The position numbers and the translations under genes are program-made. Under the pieces are notes generated by a model. The model was not told the DNA's origin. It did no database searches and saw only the letters and a list, made by a program, of their open reading frames with translations. 64,000 bases of DNA from Henriciella sp. GTDB taxonomy: Bacteria; Pseudomonadota; Alphaproteobacteria; Caulobacterales; Hyphomonadaceae. Below, one piece after another: positions 25,056 to 34,126 of the stretch; position 1 is the stretch's first letter; every line of letters starts with the position of its first letter. The stretch is from NCBI GenBank assembly GCA_013213785.1, contig JABSPZ010000007.1, positions 248,001 to 312,000 on the forward strand, in the 5' to 3' direction.

Positions 25056-26648
25056 GTGTCTCAACAGAATGTAGAGTTGGCCGACCTCGGCATCGAAGCC
25101 GCCGAGATCCGCAAAAATTGGTCCGAAGAACGTCTTTACGAGCAAGCTGTTCGCAGTGGTGAAGGCGAAGTTGCTAAAGGCGGCGCATTGCTGGTGAAGA
25201 CCGGCAAACACACTGGCCGTTCCGCGAAAGACAAATTCACGGTCCGCGACGATAGTACGGAAAACACCGTTTGGTGGGACAATAATACGTCCATGACCCC
25301 AGCGCACTTCGACGCGCTCTGGGAAGACTTCCAGGCACACCTGGCAGGTAAGACCCTCTACACACAGCAACTGTTTGGCGGCGCTGATCTAGATCACCGC
25401 GCCCCGGTGCGTGTGGTCAACGAGTTTGCTTGGCATTCTCTGTTTATCCGCCACCTGCTGCGTATCCCGACGACGGAAGAATACGCAGACTTTGCGCACG
25501 AGTTCACGATCATCAATAGCCCAAGCTTCCGGGCCGATCCGGCCAAGCACGGCACTGTTTCTGAGACAGTTATTGCGGTGAACTTTGCCAAGAAACTCGT
25601 TCTGATCGGCGGGACCAGCTATGCCGGTGAGACGAAGAAATCTGTCTTCACGATCCTGAATTACATCCTGCCGACCAAAGGCGTGATGCCAATGCACTGC
25701 TCCGTCAACGATGGCGGAAACAATGATGCGGCGATCTTCTTCGGACTGTCCGGTACCGGCAAAACGACCTTGTCTGCTGACGCGAGCCGAACCCTGATCG
25801 GCGATGACGAGCATGGCTGGTCAGAAAACGGCCTCTTCAACTTCGAAGGCGGCTGCTACGCGAAGATGATCAATCTCTCGCCAGAAAATGAGCCAGAGAT
25901 CTACGCCACAACAAGCATGTGGGGCACGGTCCTCGAGAACGTGGTTATGGATCCAGAGACCCGTGAACTCGACTTCTTTGACAACACACTGGCTGAGAAC
26001 TCTCGCGGCGCCTATCCGATTTCAGCGATTGAAAACGCATCGCTTAGCGGTCGTTGCGGTCAGCCAAAGAACCTGATCATGCTGACCTGTGATGCATTCG
26101 GCGTTATGCCACCAATTGCCAAGCTGACCCCTGAGCAGGCAATGTATCACTTCTTGTCAGGCTACACTGCGAAAGTTGCGGGCACTGAAAAAGGTGTGAC
26201 AGAGCCAACAGCAACCTTCTCAACCTGCTTTGGGGGACCGTTCATGCCGCGTCACCCAGGCGAGTATGGCAAATTGCTCGGTGAGCTGATCGATAAGTAC
26301 AATGTGAACTGCTGGCTCGTCTCAACGGGTTGGACCGGCGGCGCGCATGGCGTTGGTCACCGGATGCCGATCAAAGCAACGCGTACGCTTCTGAACGCAG
26401 CGCTCGACGGTTCTCTGAACGATGCGGACTTCCGCCAGGACGAGACGTTCGGCTTCATGGTCCCAACGGCCCTTGAGGGCGTCGACAGCACGATCCTAAA
26501 CCCGCGCGACACCTGGGAAGACAAAGCTGCTTATGACGCGCAGGCTGCGAAGCTCGCACAAATGTTTGTCGAGAATTTCAAAGTCTATGAGGCGCACGTC
26601 TTAGCCGACGTAAACGCGGCGGGCCCGCGGGCGACTGTGGACGCGTAA
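25056..26648 (+). CDS. pckA: Phosphoenolpyruvate carboxykinase (ATP)
   Basis: 530 residues from a GTG start with GGGGA eight bases upstream. The N-terminus includes [20 protein letters not shown]. The P-loop [15 protein letters not shown], metal-binding GDDEHGW and [10 protein letters not shown], and the C-terminal [18 protein letters not shown] are those of ATP-dependent PckA. It converts oxaloacetate to phosphoenolpyruvate, the first committed step of gluconeogenesis. A strong terminator follows. ppdK, in the same window, makes the same product from pyruvate. Confidence 0.97.
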   Translation: MSQQNVELADLGIEAAEIRKNWSEERLYEQAVRSGEGEVAKGGALLVKTGKHTGRSAKDKFTVRDDSTENTVWWDNNTSMTPAHFDALWEDFQAHLAGKTLYTQQLFGGADLDHRAPVRVVNEFAWHSLFIRHLLRIPTTEEYADFAHEFTIINSPSFRADPAKHGTVSETVIAVNFAKKLVLIGGTSYAGETKKSVFTILNYILPTKGVMPMHCSVNDGGNNDAAIFFGLSGTGKTTLSADASRTLIGDDEHGWSENGLFNFEGGCYAKMINLSPENEPEIYATTSMWGTVLENVVMDPETRELDFFDNTLAENSRGAYPISAIENASLSGRCGQPKNLIMLTCDAFGVMPPIAKLTPEQAMYHFLSGYTAKVAGTEKGVTEPTATFSTCFGGPFMPRHPGEYGKLLGELIDKYNVNCWLVSTGWTGGAHGVGHRMPIKATRTLLNAALDGSLNDADFRQDETFGFMVPTALEGVDSTILNPRDTWEDKAAYDAQAAKLAQMFVENFKVYEAHVLADVNAAGPRATVDA

Positions 26649-26669
26649 GGCACTATCCCAACGTTTTAG

Positions 26670-26703
26670 AAAAGCCCTGCTCCATAAGGAGTGGGGCTTT
26701 TTA
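26670..26703 (+). terminator. Rho-independent terminator of pckA
   Basis: AAAAGCCCTGCTCC and GGAGTGGGGCTTTTT form a strong stem with an ATAA loop and a T-tract, 22 bases past the pckA stop. Confidence 0.88.
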
Positions 26704-26776
26704 TTTCGCCCTATTGATCTTGGTAAAATCAAAGACATGTATGGACTGATATTTTGTCGCGCCTATACAAGTACAC

Positions 26777-27277
26777 ATGAATAATAATCGATTCTTTATT
26801 TGGCTTCCACTTGCGTGGAGGGTGCCTGTTATCATCATTTCGATTTCGGGACTCTCTCTGATCGCGTTCAGTCTCTACGCGAGCGCTCACTCCGGAACCG
26901 GTTTTAGCGACGTGAGATTGCTTAACATGGCGTGGATGACGCTTGTTTCTTCGTTCTTTTTGATAAGCAGGTGCGCTAGACACACTGAGTCAGAAAATGA
27001 ACGCTGGGCGATAAATTCAATATTCGCAGTCTCTTTAGTTGGCTCCGTAATCTTGGGGCCCGTTGGAGAGGCGTTTAGTAAGCAAAAAGACGACGCAGAG
27101 ACCCGGTGGGCAATCTCCAACATTTGCAGTGAGAATGGCGCCGTCAAACCGGATCGGATACGGGAGTGCTTAACGCATGCGAGCCGGATTTGTGTACTCG
27201 GGGCTACCCCAATGAACGCGTGCGAGGTGAGGCTCCGAAAAACTCTCAAACTGGAAGTCCCTGACGAGAAATCCTGA
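26777..27277 (+). CDS. Hypothetical membrane protein
   Basis: 166 residues. Three hydrophobic segments (residues 15-36, 48-62 and about 78-95) are followed by a soluble tail with four cysteines (ISNICSENG, IRECLTH, RICVLG, NACEVR), which may form disulfides. No known family. The ribosome site is weak. Both the gene and its upstream region are less GC-rich than the neighbours, a possible recent arrival. It is convergent with the MFS gene. Confidence 0.5.
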   Translation: MNNNRFFIWLPLAWRVPVIIISISGLSLIAFSLYASAHSGTGFSDVRLLNMAWMTLVSSFFLISRCARHTESENERWAINSIFAVSLVGSVILGPVGEAFSKQKDDAETRWAISNICSENGAVKPDRIRECLTHASRICVLGATPMNACEVRLRKTLKLEVPDEKS

Positions 27278-27282
27278 TCGGC

Positions 27283-28497
27283 TTAGGTCGCCGCATTCCG
27301 TCGCAGAATGATCGGAGAGATCGCCGCCAGTACGACGCTCGCCCCGATACACCAGAGGCTAAGCGCAAGCATCTGAGTTGGCAGCGTGACGCCTTGGTCG
27401 ATTAAATAGCCGGTGAGCCCAGGCCCAATCGCCGTCGCAGCGACACTTGCGGCGACCGCGATCGCGCGGACAGAGCCAAGATTGCGCACGCCATACACTT
27501 CTGGCCACAGCGCCCCAACCATGGGCGCGGTAAAGCCGTAACTCACCCCAACCAGAAGCATGAACGCATAGATCCCCCAAAGCGGGGTCAGCCAGCCAAC
27601 GGCGAGGCAAGCGAGACAGAGCGGCACCAGGAAGAAGGGCAGCAATCGAATGGCGCCGAACCGGTCAATCAACTGCCCACTGATCAGCGAACAGGTCACG
27701 GTGGTGACCGCCATAACGGGGAAAGCTGCCGCAAAAGCGAGCTCATTATAGCCGCGCAGTTCGATCAAATAATCCTGATGAAAAAAGATCGTGGTGCCGA
27801 TAAAGGGCGGCGCCAAAACGCCGGTGAGCAGCGCATAGAACATTGGGTCTGCAGCAACCTGTGCGACGGTTTTATCAGGGCCAAGCCGCGCGCTTGCGAG
27901 ATCTGGATCCGTGCTTTGCGGCGCCCGTTCAACCCGCCACAGGGTCAGCACCATGGGCAGGGCGAAGAGCAATAAGAGCGTCGCCCCGATGAGCCATCCA
28001 GCTTGCCAACCGAGCGTCACAGCCACCGCTGTAAAAGCGATCGGCAGCAAGGCTTCGCCTGTTTGGTGACCAGGCACGATCAAGGACGTCGCGCGGCCGC
28101 GATTGGCGACATACCAGCGCCCAATCTCGGTATAGGCTGTGTGGGTCATCATCCCTTGGCCAAACAGGCGCAGCGCGTAAAGCGCGACCACTAAGAGAAT
28201 GAGAGACGGCGAAAACGCCATCAGCACACAGGCCGCTGCAAGCGACGGGATCACAAAACGGGCGACTTTCCAGCCGGGCATATGGTCCAAGACGCGCCCG
28301 AGAAACGGGAGGGTCAGAGCGCTACCAATCGTGGCGATCATATAGATCCCGCCGAACTCTCCGTCTGTGAGGTCAAACTTGGCACGCAGCTCCTCGCCCG
28401 ACAGGCCGATGAAAAACGTCTGCCCAAAAGACGAGAAGAAGGTCAGCAGGAAGCCGCCAAATATCCATCGAGCATTATCGAGCAGAAAACTCAGCAT
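27283..28497 (-). CDS. MFS transporter
   Basis: 404 residues with about 12 membrane helices. The N-terminal FLLTFFSSFGQTFFIGLSGEEL and the loop motif LGRVLDHMPGWKVAR after helix 2 are MFS features, and GRWYVANRGRATSLI after helix 4 is typical of the NarK/oxalate-formate antiporter-like branch. The cargo cannot be read from the sequence. The gene is followed (upstream on the strand) by the GST gene with a nine-base gap, so the two may be co-transcribed. Confidence 0.8.
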   Translation of the reverse strand: MLSFLLDNARWIFGGFLLTFFSSFGQTFFIGLSGEELRAKFDLTDGEFGGIYMIATIGSALTLPFLGRVLDHMPGWKVARFVIPSLAAACVLMAFSPSLILLVVALYALRLFGQGMMTHTAYTEIGRWYVANRGRATSLIVPGHQTGEALLPIAFTAVAVTLGWQAGWLIGATLLLLFALPMVLTLWRVERAPQSTDPDLASARLGPDKTVAQVAADPMFYALLTGVLAPPFIGTTIFFHQDYLIELRGYNELAFAAAFPVMAVTTVTCSLISGQLIDRFGAIRLLPFFLVPLCLACLAVGWLTPLWGIYAFMLLVGVSYGFTAPMVGALWPEVYGVRNLGSVRAIAVAASVAATAIGPGLTGYLIDQGVTLPTQMLALSLWCIGASVVLAAISPIILRRNAAT

Positions 28498-28506
28498 CCG
28501 CGAAGA

Positions 28507-29118
28507 CTACGCATCCGCGCTCGGACGGGCGGACACGGCCTCATGCCAGCGTTTTAGGTGTTTGAGCTCTGGATCATAAGGCACACCGACCAGGCCGTTC
28601 GCAAAATCTAAGCTCGCCAGCAGGACGGCATCCACAACGCTATATCCGTCACCGGCAATAAATGCATGGTCCGCCAATTGGTCATCTAGCAGCTTGTATC
28701 CCATATGGACGCGCTTGCGGTTTTGGTCCGCGGCTTCTGGGATCTGTTTGATCAGTCTCGCAGTTAGCGGATGGCCGTGGATCCAAACCATGCCGACCGG
28801 AACCATGAAATTCAGCTCAACCCGGCGCAGCCACATCTCAATCTTCGCTATCTCAAGCGGCGTTGCCCCGAACAGCGGCGGGTCCGGGTGCAACTCTTCA
28901 AAGTATCGACAGATCGCGACGGACTCAGAAATACAGGTCCCGTCCTCGAGCTCCAAAACCGGAATACTTCCAATCGGGTTTTTAGCCAGGAATTCAGGGG
29001 TCTTCTGCTCTCGCTTGACGATATCGGTGTGTACGAGCGGAACCGAGATCCCTTTCTCTGCGAGGAAAATGCGAACACGCCTGGGATTTGGGCCCGCTTT
29101 GTAGTCGTAGAGTTTCAT
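28507..29118 (-). CDS. Glutathione S-transferase family protein
   Basis: 203 residues. The N-terminal thioredoxin-like domain has PNPRRVRIFLAEKG, NPIGSIPVLELEDGTCISESVAICRY (the glutathione-binding loop with cis-Pro and the SES motif). The C-terminal helical domain has FIAGDGYSVVDAVLLASLDFA with the conserved Asp N-cap. It probably conjugates or reduces electrophiles using glutathione. Neighbours are an MFS transporter and PgeF, the latter six bases upstream. Confidence 0.88.
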   Translation of the reverse strand: MKLYDYKAGPNPRRVRIFLAEKGISVPLVHTDIVKREQKTPEFLAKNPIGSIPVLELEDGTCISESVAICRYFEELHPDPPLFGATPLEIAKIEMWLRRVELNFMVPVGMVWIHGHPLTARLIKQIPEAADQNRKRVHMGYKLLDDQLADHAFIAGDGYSVVDAVLLASLDFANGLVGVPYDPELKHLKRWHEAVSARPSADA

Positions 29119-29124
29119 GGCTTA

Positions 29125-29892
29125 TCAGGCCTCCAACACAATCACGCTGCCATTGCGGCCATAGTCGGGCTCGCCGCGATGATTACGGCGGCGATTAGAG
29201 AAATAGTCGTCTTCCAAGGCACACGTATCCAGGCCAAGATTATCGACCGCAGCCACCCCCTGATCCAAAAGAACGGCTTCAACATATCCGGTCAGGTCAA
29301 AATGCGAGCGGTCATCTTTGCCGGCGACGAAGAGGCGATCCGTCCATTCTTGATCGCCCACAAAAGTGTCGCGGAACTCTGGGCCGACCTCATAGCTCGC
29401 TTGTTGGATGGCGGGACCGATCGCGGCGACAATGTTCTCACGCCCGGCACCGATCGCTTCCATAGCGTCCAGGGTGGCCTCGCAAACGCCTCCGATCGCG
29501 CCTTTCCAGCCCGCATGGGCCGCGCCAATGATACCGGCGTCCGCATCGGCAAATAGGACCGGCACACAATCCGCAGACAGAACACAGAGCGCTAATCCCG
29601 GCACCTTTGTGACCATAGCATCGGCCTGAGGCCGGGTGCGCCAAGGCTCCGTTACCTTCACCACTTTCGCGCTATGGACCTGAAAACAGGACAGCAGCTT
29701 TTTCGCGCCGAGCGCGTCGCGGATACGGTCGCGATTATCACGAATGTTCTGAGCTTCGTCGTCTGACCCTTGGCCGATATTCAAGCTGTCATAAATGCCA
29801 CTGGAGACACCACCCTTACGGCCAAAGAACCCATGCTTCACACCGGAAACGTCGGAAAGCTTGGAACTGAGAGCATGGGGCGGCGCAGTCAT
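29125..29892 (-). CDS. pgeF: Peptidoglycan editing factor PgeF (laccase domain)
   Basis: 255 residues from the ATG at 29892, with AGG eight bases upstream. The metal site of the YfiH/PgeF fold is intact: CFQVHSAKVV supplies one His, LCVLSADCVPVLFAD a Cys, and IIGAAHAGWKGAIGG a second His. C-terminal YEVGPEFRDTF and DLTGYVEAVLLDQGV match. PgeF edits muropeptides by removing L-Ser misincorporated in place of L-Ala. It lies 40 bases downstream of the RegA-type regulator gene. Confidence 0.9.
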   Translation of the reverse strand: MTAPPHALSSKLSDVSGVKHGFFGRKGGVSSGIYDSLNIGQGSDDEAQNIRDNRDRIRDALGAKKLLSCFQVHSAKVVKVTEPWRTRPQADAMVTKVPGLALCVLSADCVPVLFADADAGIIGAAHAGWKGAIGGVCEATLDAMEAIGAGRENIVAAIGPAIQQASYEVGPEFRDTFVGDQEWTDRLFVAGKDDRSHFDLTGYVEAVLLDQGVAAVDNLGLDTCALEDDYFSNRRRNHRGEPDYGRNGSVIVLEA

Positions 29893-29931
29893 AGACCGCA
29901 CCTAATCGAGCTTGAATGTGAATCGCAAGTC

Positions 29932-30504
29932 TTATCGTGGAGCGCGCTTCGCCAGAATGCGCTGCAAGGTCCGGCGGTGCATGTTTAGGCGCCGCGCGGT
30001 CTCAGAGACATTATGGCCGCACAGCTCGTAAACACGCTGAATATGCTCCCAACGTACACGGTCCGCTGACATTGGATTTTCTGGTGGCTCAGGCAATCCG
30101 TCGCCAGAGTTCACGAGCGCTCGCACGATGTCTTCGACATCTGCTGGTTTCGCCAAATAGTCAACAGCGCCTGCTTTCACCGCGGCGACTGCCGTAGCGA
30201 TGGCGCCATAACCTGTGAGGATGACGGCCCGGGCGTCTGGGCGGTAGCGATGCAACACTTCCACCACATCAAGGCCAGATCCATCTTCCAGCCGCAAATC
30301 GAGGACGGCAAAAGCTGGCGGGTTCAATCGTGCAATATCGCGAGCCTCAGAGACCTTTGATGTGGCTGAGACCAGAAAGCCGCGCTGGGTCAATGCCCGC
30401 GCGAGGCGTTGCAGAAATGGCCCATCATCATCCAAGACGAGACAGGTCCGATCCTCAACATTCTTGAGGCTCTCATGCAGTTTTACTGTGACTGGAGATT
30501 CCAT
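29932..30504 (-). CDS. RegA/ActR/PrrA-family response regulator
   Basis: 190 residues. The receiver domain has the acidic pocket (Asp25-27), phospho-acceptor Asp69 (AVLDLRLEDGSG), Thr in VILTGYGAIA and Lys119 (DYLAKPAD). The C-terminal Fis-type helix-turn-helix (RVYELCGHNVSETARRLNMHRRTLQRIL) is characteristic of RegA. In alphaproteobacteria RegA/ActR controls respiration, carbon fixation and redox balance. It lies 18 bases downstream of its kinase, forming one operon. Confidence 0.92.
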   Translation of the reverse strand: MESPVTVKLHESLKNVEDRTCLVLDDDGPFLQRLARALTQRGFLVSATSKVSEARDIARLNPPAFAVLDLRLEDGSGLDVVEVLHRYRPDARAVILTGYGAIATAVAAVKAGAVDYLAKPADVEDIVRALVNSGDGLPEPPENPMSADRVRWEHIQRVYELCGHNVSETARRLNMHRRTLQRILAKRAPR

Positions 30505-30522
30505 TTGTTGCTCCTTCAGCCG

Positions 30523-31929
30523 CTAATCTAAGTTGTTTTCCGTATTGTCCAACGGCTGTAATTCAGTTCTAGGCCACACGGCCTGCACAATAGCCCCGTG
30601 GCGAGGTGCCGCGCGGTTGCGTGTCGCAATCCGGCCGCCTGTGCGTTCGATCAATGTCTTTGCAATAAAAAAGCCAAGCCCCATATCGCCGCCGCCCAAT
30701 TGCGCCTCGCCGCGTTGTGAGACATATGGCTCACCGAGCTTCGGCATAACTTCCGCAGCAAACCCCGGCCCATCATCGCGTATCGTCACGATGAATTGCG
30801 TTTCAGACCAATTCGCAACGACACGGACCTCAGAATCGGCAAAACTCACCGCATTTTCGATGAACGCGCCGAGGGCGTGGAGAATTTCCGGGCTGCGCCG
30901 GATGGTTGGAACTTTCTCCTCTCCCGTGTCGACCGCTTCATAGGTCACACGAACAGCCACACCCAGGCCTTTATGGGGGGCCGCGGCCTCTTCTACCAAA
31001 GCGCTCAGCGGCATTTGCGCGTGGACAATATCTGAGGCTTCGCGGGCTCGACCTAGGCGCTGGAGAATGTCCCGGCAGCGCTCAGCCTGTTCAGCCAGCA
31101 AAGCCGCATCCTCGCGATGCTCGCTGTCTTCCGGTAACATCGCGTAGAGCTCTTTCGAGACCAAGTGGATGGTTGCCAATGGCGTTCCCAATTCATGCGC
31201 GGTCATCGCTGACATCGCGCCCAGCGCAGACAGTCTTTGCTCGCGCGACATCACAACCGCGGCGGCGTCTAAGGCGCGGACCATTTTGGCTTCATCCTCG
31301 TTCACCCGCTGCGCAGAGAGCGCGAAGAAGACAATCCCGATGCATAGAGCTGCAAAATGCCCCCCTTCAAACAATTGGGGCAGGCTGAGCAATTCGCCTT
31401 CGCGCCATGGAAGTTCCAAAGCAAATACCGGCATCAGCGCCGCCATTCCAATCGCGAGCGCGGAAATCAAAGCTGTGTAGCGCCCTTGCAGACTCGACGC
31501 GGCGACCGTGACCGGTGCGATCAAGAAGAGCAGAAACGGGTTCGACAGCCCGCCGGTCAGACTGATCAAGAGCGCCAGCTGAAGGACATCGAAGCCAATT
31601 TGCAGCGCGGCTTCCCAGCTTTTGAGGAGCTGAGGGCCAACGGCTGCAAATGAGAGAAATACATTGAGCCAAGCCGAGGCCGCAATCACTGCCAAACACA
31701 GCGAGAGCGGTAGACTGAAGCCTAGCCCAAAATAGACAAACAGGACGGCGAGCGTTTGCCCAGCAACCGCGAGCCAACGCAATGTCATCAGAGTGGCAAG
31801 GCGGGTTCGCCCTTGCGCAGCGCCGACATTTGACAAGCCTTCGGGCAGCAAGCTGACCAAAGCCTCATCCATTCCAGCGCGGGTGGCGTTTAAGTCTTCC
31901 AAAATCAAGGCCCTTAAGTGCGGCGTCAC
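30523..31929 (-). CDS. RegB/ActS/PrrB-family redox sensor histidine kinase
   Basis: 468 residues from a GTG. Six membrane helices fill residues 45-205. The quinone-binding heptapeptide of the family is present as GGLSNPF at 126-132. The H-box MSAMTAHELGTPLATI has the phosphorylated His at 245, and a Cys lies exactly 40 residues later (Cys285, in ERCRDIL), matching the redox-active Cys265 of RegB. The ATP domain has ENAVSFADSEVRV, DDGPGF and GDMGLGFFI. Both redox-sensing features are intact. It is divergent from the SenC/SCO gene 41 bases away, as in the classical reg locus. Confidence 0.93.
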   Translation of the reverse strand: MTPHLRALILEDLNATRAGMDEALVSLLPEGLSNVGAAQGRTRLATLMTLRWLAVAGQTLAVLFVYFGLGFSLPLSLCLAVIAASAWLNVFLSFAAVGPQLLKSWEAALQIGFDVLQLALLISLTGGLSNPFLLFLIAPVTVAASSLQGRYTALISALAIGMAALMPVFALELPWREGELLSLPQLFEGGHFAALCIGIVFFALSAQRVNEDEAKMVRALDAAAVVMSREQRLSALGAMSAMTAHELGTPLATIHLVSKELYAMLPEDSEHREDAALLAEQAERCRDILQRLGRAREASDIVHAQMPLSALVEEAAAPHKGLGVAVRVTYEAVDTGEEKVPTIRRSPEILHALGAFIENAVSFADSEVRVVANWSETQFIVTIRDDGPGFAAEVMPKLGEPYVSQRGEAQLGGGDMGLGFFIAKTLIERTGGRIATRNRAAPRHGAIVQAVWPRTELQPLDNTENNLD

Positions 31930-31970
31930 GGCCCCTTACCATAATCCGTTCACTTGCACATAACACCCGC

Positions 31971-32585
31971 ATGAAACTGTTTCAGTCTGTCTCACTTGGA
32001 CTTGCGGGTGTTGCGCTGGCCGCCTGTAGTCCCGCCTCACAAACCCCGTCTGCTGGCGGCGCGCAGGCTGGGTGCCTGACACGTGCTTATGACACGATCG
32101 GGGGCCCGATAAGCTTAGTGTCGCACACCGGTGAGCGGGTCACGGAGGAGACCTACAAAGGCACGCCAACCTTGATCTATTTCGGCTTCACTTTTTGTCC
32201 TGATATCTGCCCAGGAACGTTGGTGGCCGTGAAGCGTGCCTATGACGCGCTGCCCGACGGCGTGGAGGCACCGCAAACGCTGCTCATCACTGTAGATCCA
32301 GAGCGAGACACGCCTGAAGCGCTGGCATCCTATGTGTCTACCGCCGCCTTCCCAGACAACCTGGTCGGTTTAACCGGAACAGAAGAAGAGGTCGCCGCGG
32401 CTGCGGACGCTTTCATCGCACAGTATGAACGTATTGAAACGCCAGACAGCCTCGCCGAATACACAATGGATCACACATCCCTGCTCTATCTCATGGATGA
32501 GGACTGGCAGCTAAAGACCTTCTTTGCGGAGGCTGATGCTGATCCTGAATATATCGCGCAATGCTTGGCACAGCATATCGGCTGA
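31971..32585 (+). CDS. SCO1/SenC/PrrC family copper protein
   Basis: 204 residues. A lipoprotein signal ends in LAAC (Cys19). The thioredoxin-like domain has the copper motif FCPDICPG (Cys76 and Cys80) and the distal His in TMDHTSLLYLMD. VDPERDTPE is another family signature. SenC/PrrC delivers copper to cytochrome oxidase and, beside RegB, is thought to link oxidase activity to redox signalling. It is divergent from regB. The convergent LuxR-type gene ends three bases away. Confidence 0.93.
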   Translation: MKLFQSVSLGLAGVALAACSPASQTPSAGGAQAGCLTRAYDTIGGPISLVSHTGERVTEETYKGTPTLIYFGFTFCPDICPGTLVAVKRAYDALPDGVEAPQTLLITVDPERDTPEALASYVSTAAFPDNLVGLTGTEEEVAAAADAFIAQYERIETPDSLAEYTMDHTSLLYLMDEDWQLKTFFAEADADPEYIAQCLAQHIG

Positions 32586-32587
32586 CC

Positions 32588-32971
32588 CTAACCGAGAGGT
32601 TCGACCTCACGCGCTTCGACCTCAGTGCCCGCAAGGTGAGCTAACACAATGGTGGCCGCAGCAGATCCGGACGTTACCCCAAGCTTCGCATAAGCCCGCC
32701 GGCGGAACGTGTCTGCCGTTGCGGTCGTTACGCCCATACGTTCTGCGATCTCCCGTTTTTTCAAACCCGCCCCAATCCACATGAGGAGCTCAAACTCGCG
32801 CCGGGACAGGCCGAGATGTTTGCGAGTTTTCTCAATAGGACGATGCAGCCGCAGGGTATAATTTCCGACCCGAAACTCATCGCGCGCTTCACCGCTTTCG
32901 CTGGTGACCGAATTAACCATATCAAAGTTCATATGCGCGCTTACTCTGTTCCGCCCAGAAAAAAAGCGCAT
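32588..32971 (-). CDS. LuxR-type helix-turn-helix regulator
   Basis: 127 residues. The C-terminal half is a GerE/LuxR HTH: LSRREFELLMWIGAGLKKREIAERMGVTTATADTFRRRAYAKLGV, read in parts. The N-terminal 60 residues match no sensor domain; the start could be an internal ATG (MNFDMVN). No receiver or ligand-binding domain is present, so it may act alone or through its C-terminal tail. The upstream region is very AT-rich, unlike the surroundings. Confidence 0.75.
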   Translation of the reverse strand: MRFFSGRNRVSAHMNFDMVNSVTSESGEARDEFRVGNYTLRLHRPIEKTRKHLGLSRREFELLMWIGAGLKKREIAERMGVTTATADTFRRRAYAKLGVTSGSAAATIVLAHLAGTEVEAREVEPLG

Positions 32972-33086
32972 TAGACAGCAATTAATACAACAATACTATT
33001 TTTGATGGCAAAATTTCTATTCTATTTAATTTAAATACTTTGTATTAATCATATAATCGCTGATAATACCGAGATAATAATCAGAA

Positions 33087-33953
33087 TCAAATCACCTGAG
33101 ACGTCTTCGAAGTCACTTTTTTGGGGCGAGGGGCAAACCAAGAATGGAACAGCAACGTCCCCCCAAGCTGCTGCGGACGTGCGCCGCTGCCGAGCTTAAA
33201 CCGCCGCAGACCAGGGTTAAGATCAGCACGCCCAAGATCCAAGATGGTGAAACTTCGCCGGCTCAAGTCGCTCATGACCTTCCAAAGCAAGGCATTGTGC
33301 GCACAGGATTTGCGCCCAAGATCCGTCGCGATGCCCGCTTGATACGTTGCCGCGCGGCCATGTTTTAGGACCAGCATCGCTGCGACCGGCTCACCATCAT
33401 CCAAAGCCGTATAGAGCCTCGCCTGCTCCTCATTTGCGTGGGCATATGCCAGCAGGAACCCCGCCGGATAGCTCCGATACTTGCGGGTTTTCTGTTGGGT
33501 CGCTTCAGCGTCTAAGAACCATTTATGCCGGGTTGCATCGAGGGGTTGATCTATAATCGTAATCGGCGCGCGGGCGGCTTTGTTGAGCTGATTGCGCCAC
33601 TTTTGATGCAATCGTGCGCGCATCGTGCCCTCATCTGCCAAATCGACCAGCGCGAGCTCGGCCCCGCGCGCAATTTGGACCCCGCCCAGTTTCTCAGCTT
33701 CTGACGGCGCATTGACTACAAGTGGTCCGGACAAAGACTGACGAACCTCGCGCAGTAGCGACGCCGCGCCCTCGGCAGTTCGGCCCGTAGGACCGCGCGA
33801 GAGGAGGTGAAACTGGCCGATCAGCGGGAGCTTTCGGCTTTGCACCAGGCATGTGCCATCCTGCGTCTCAAAGCGTGTTACCGGGAGCTTGATCGCTCGG
33901 CACGTACGTTCAAAAGCTTTGGACTGGGTCAAAGGAAGTGCGAGATCGGACAT
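33087..33953 (-). CDS. GNAT/FemAB-like acetyltransferase
   Basis: 288 residues from the ATG at 33953, which has CAGG nine bases upstream; earlier in-frame starts lack a ribosome site. The central and C-terminal parts (LHQKWRNQLNKAARA, YTALDDGEPVAAMLVLKHG, TYQAGIATDLGRKSCAHNALLW, DLGRADLNPGLRRFKLGSGA) match the GNAT domain of the FemAB-like/CelD group. Such proteins attach acyl or amino acid groups to envelope or polysaccharide substrates. It is divergent from the PHA depolymerase gene. Confidence 0.75.
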   Translation of the reverse strand: MSDLALPLTQSKAFERTCRAIKLPVTRFETQDGTCLVQSRKLPLIGQFHLLSRGPTGRTAEGAASLLREVRQSLSGPLVVNAPSEAEKLGGVQIARGAELALVDLADEGTMRARLHQKWRNQLNKAARAPITIIDQPLDATRHKWFLDAEATQQKTRKYRSYPAGFLLAYAHANEEQARLYTALDDGEPVAAMLVLKHGRAATYQAGIATDLGRKSCAHNALLWKVMSDLSRRSFTILDLGRADLNPGLRRFKLGSGARPQQLGGTLLFHSWFAPRPKKVTSKTSQVI

Positions 33954-34126
33954 GAGCATAAACCTGCGGTTGAAACGCTTCACAATTGGTTAAGACTTCG
34001 CGGCCTCCTATTGGCATCGAACTCGGCGCGGTTCCTGCAGGCTATTTCGCGTCGCTGGAGTGTTTGGTTGGCTTTACTAACCAGCAGACTTATGTTGCAG
34101 TGCACCAAATACGGGAATGGGCTATA

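Noticed and set aside
28771-29556. 261-residue plus-strand frame opposite the GST and PgeF genes
   Set aside because: It is antisense to two clear genes and has no ribosome site or domain.
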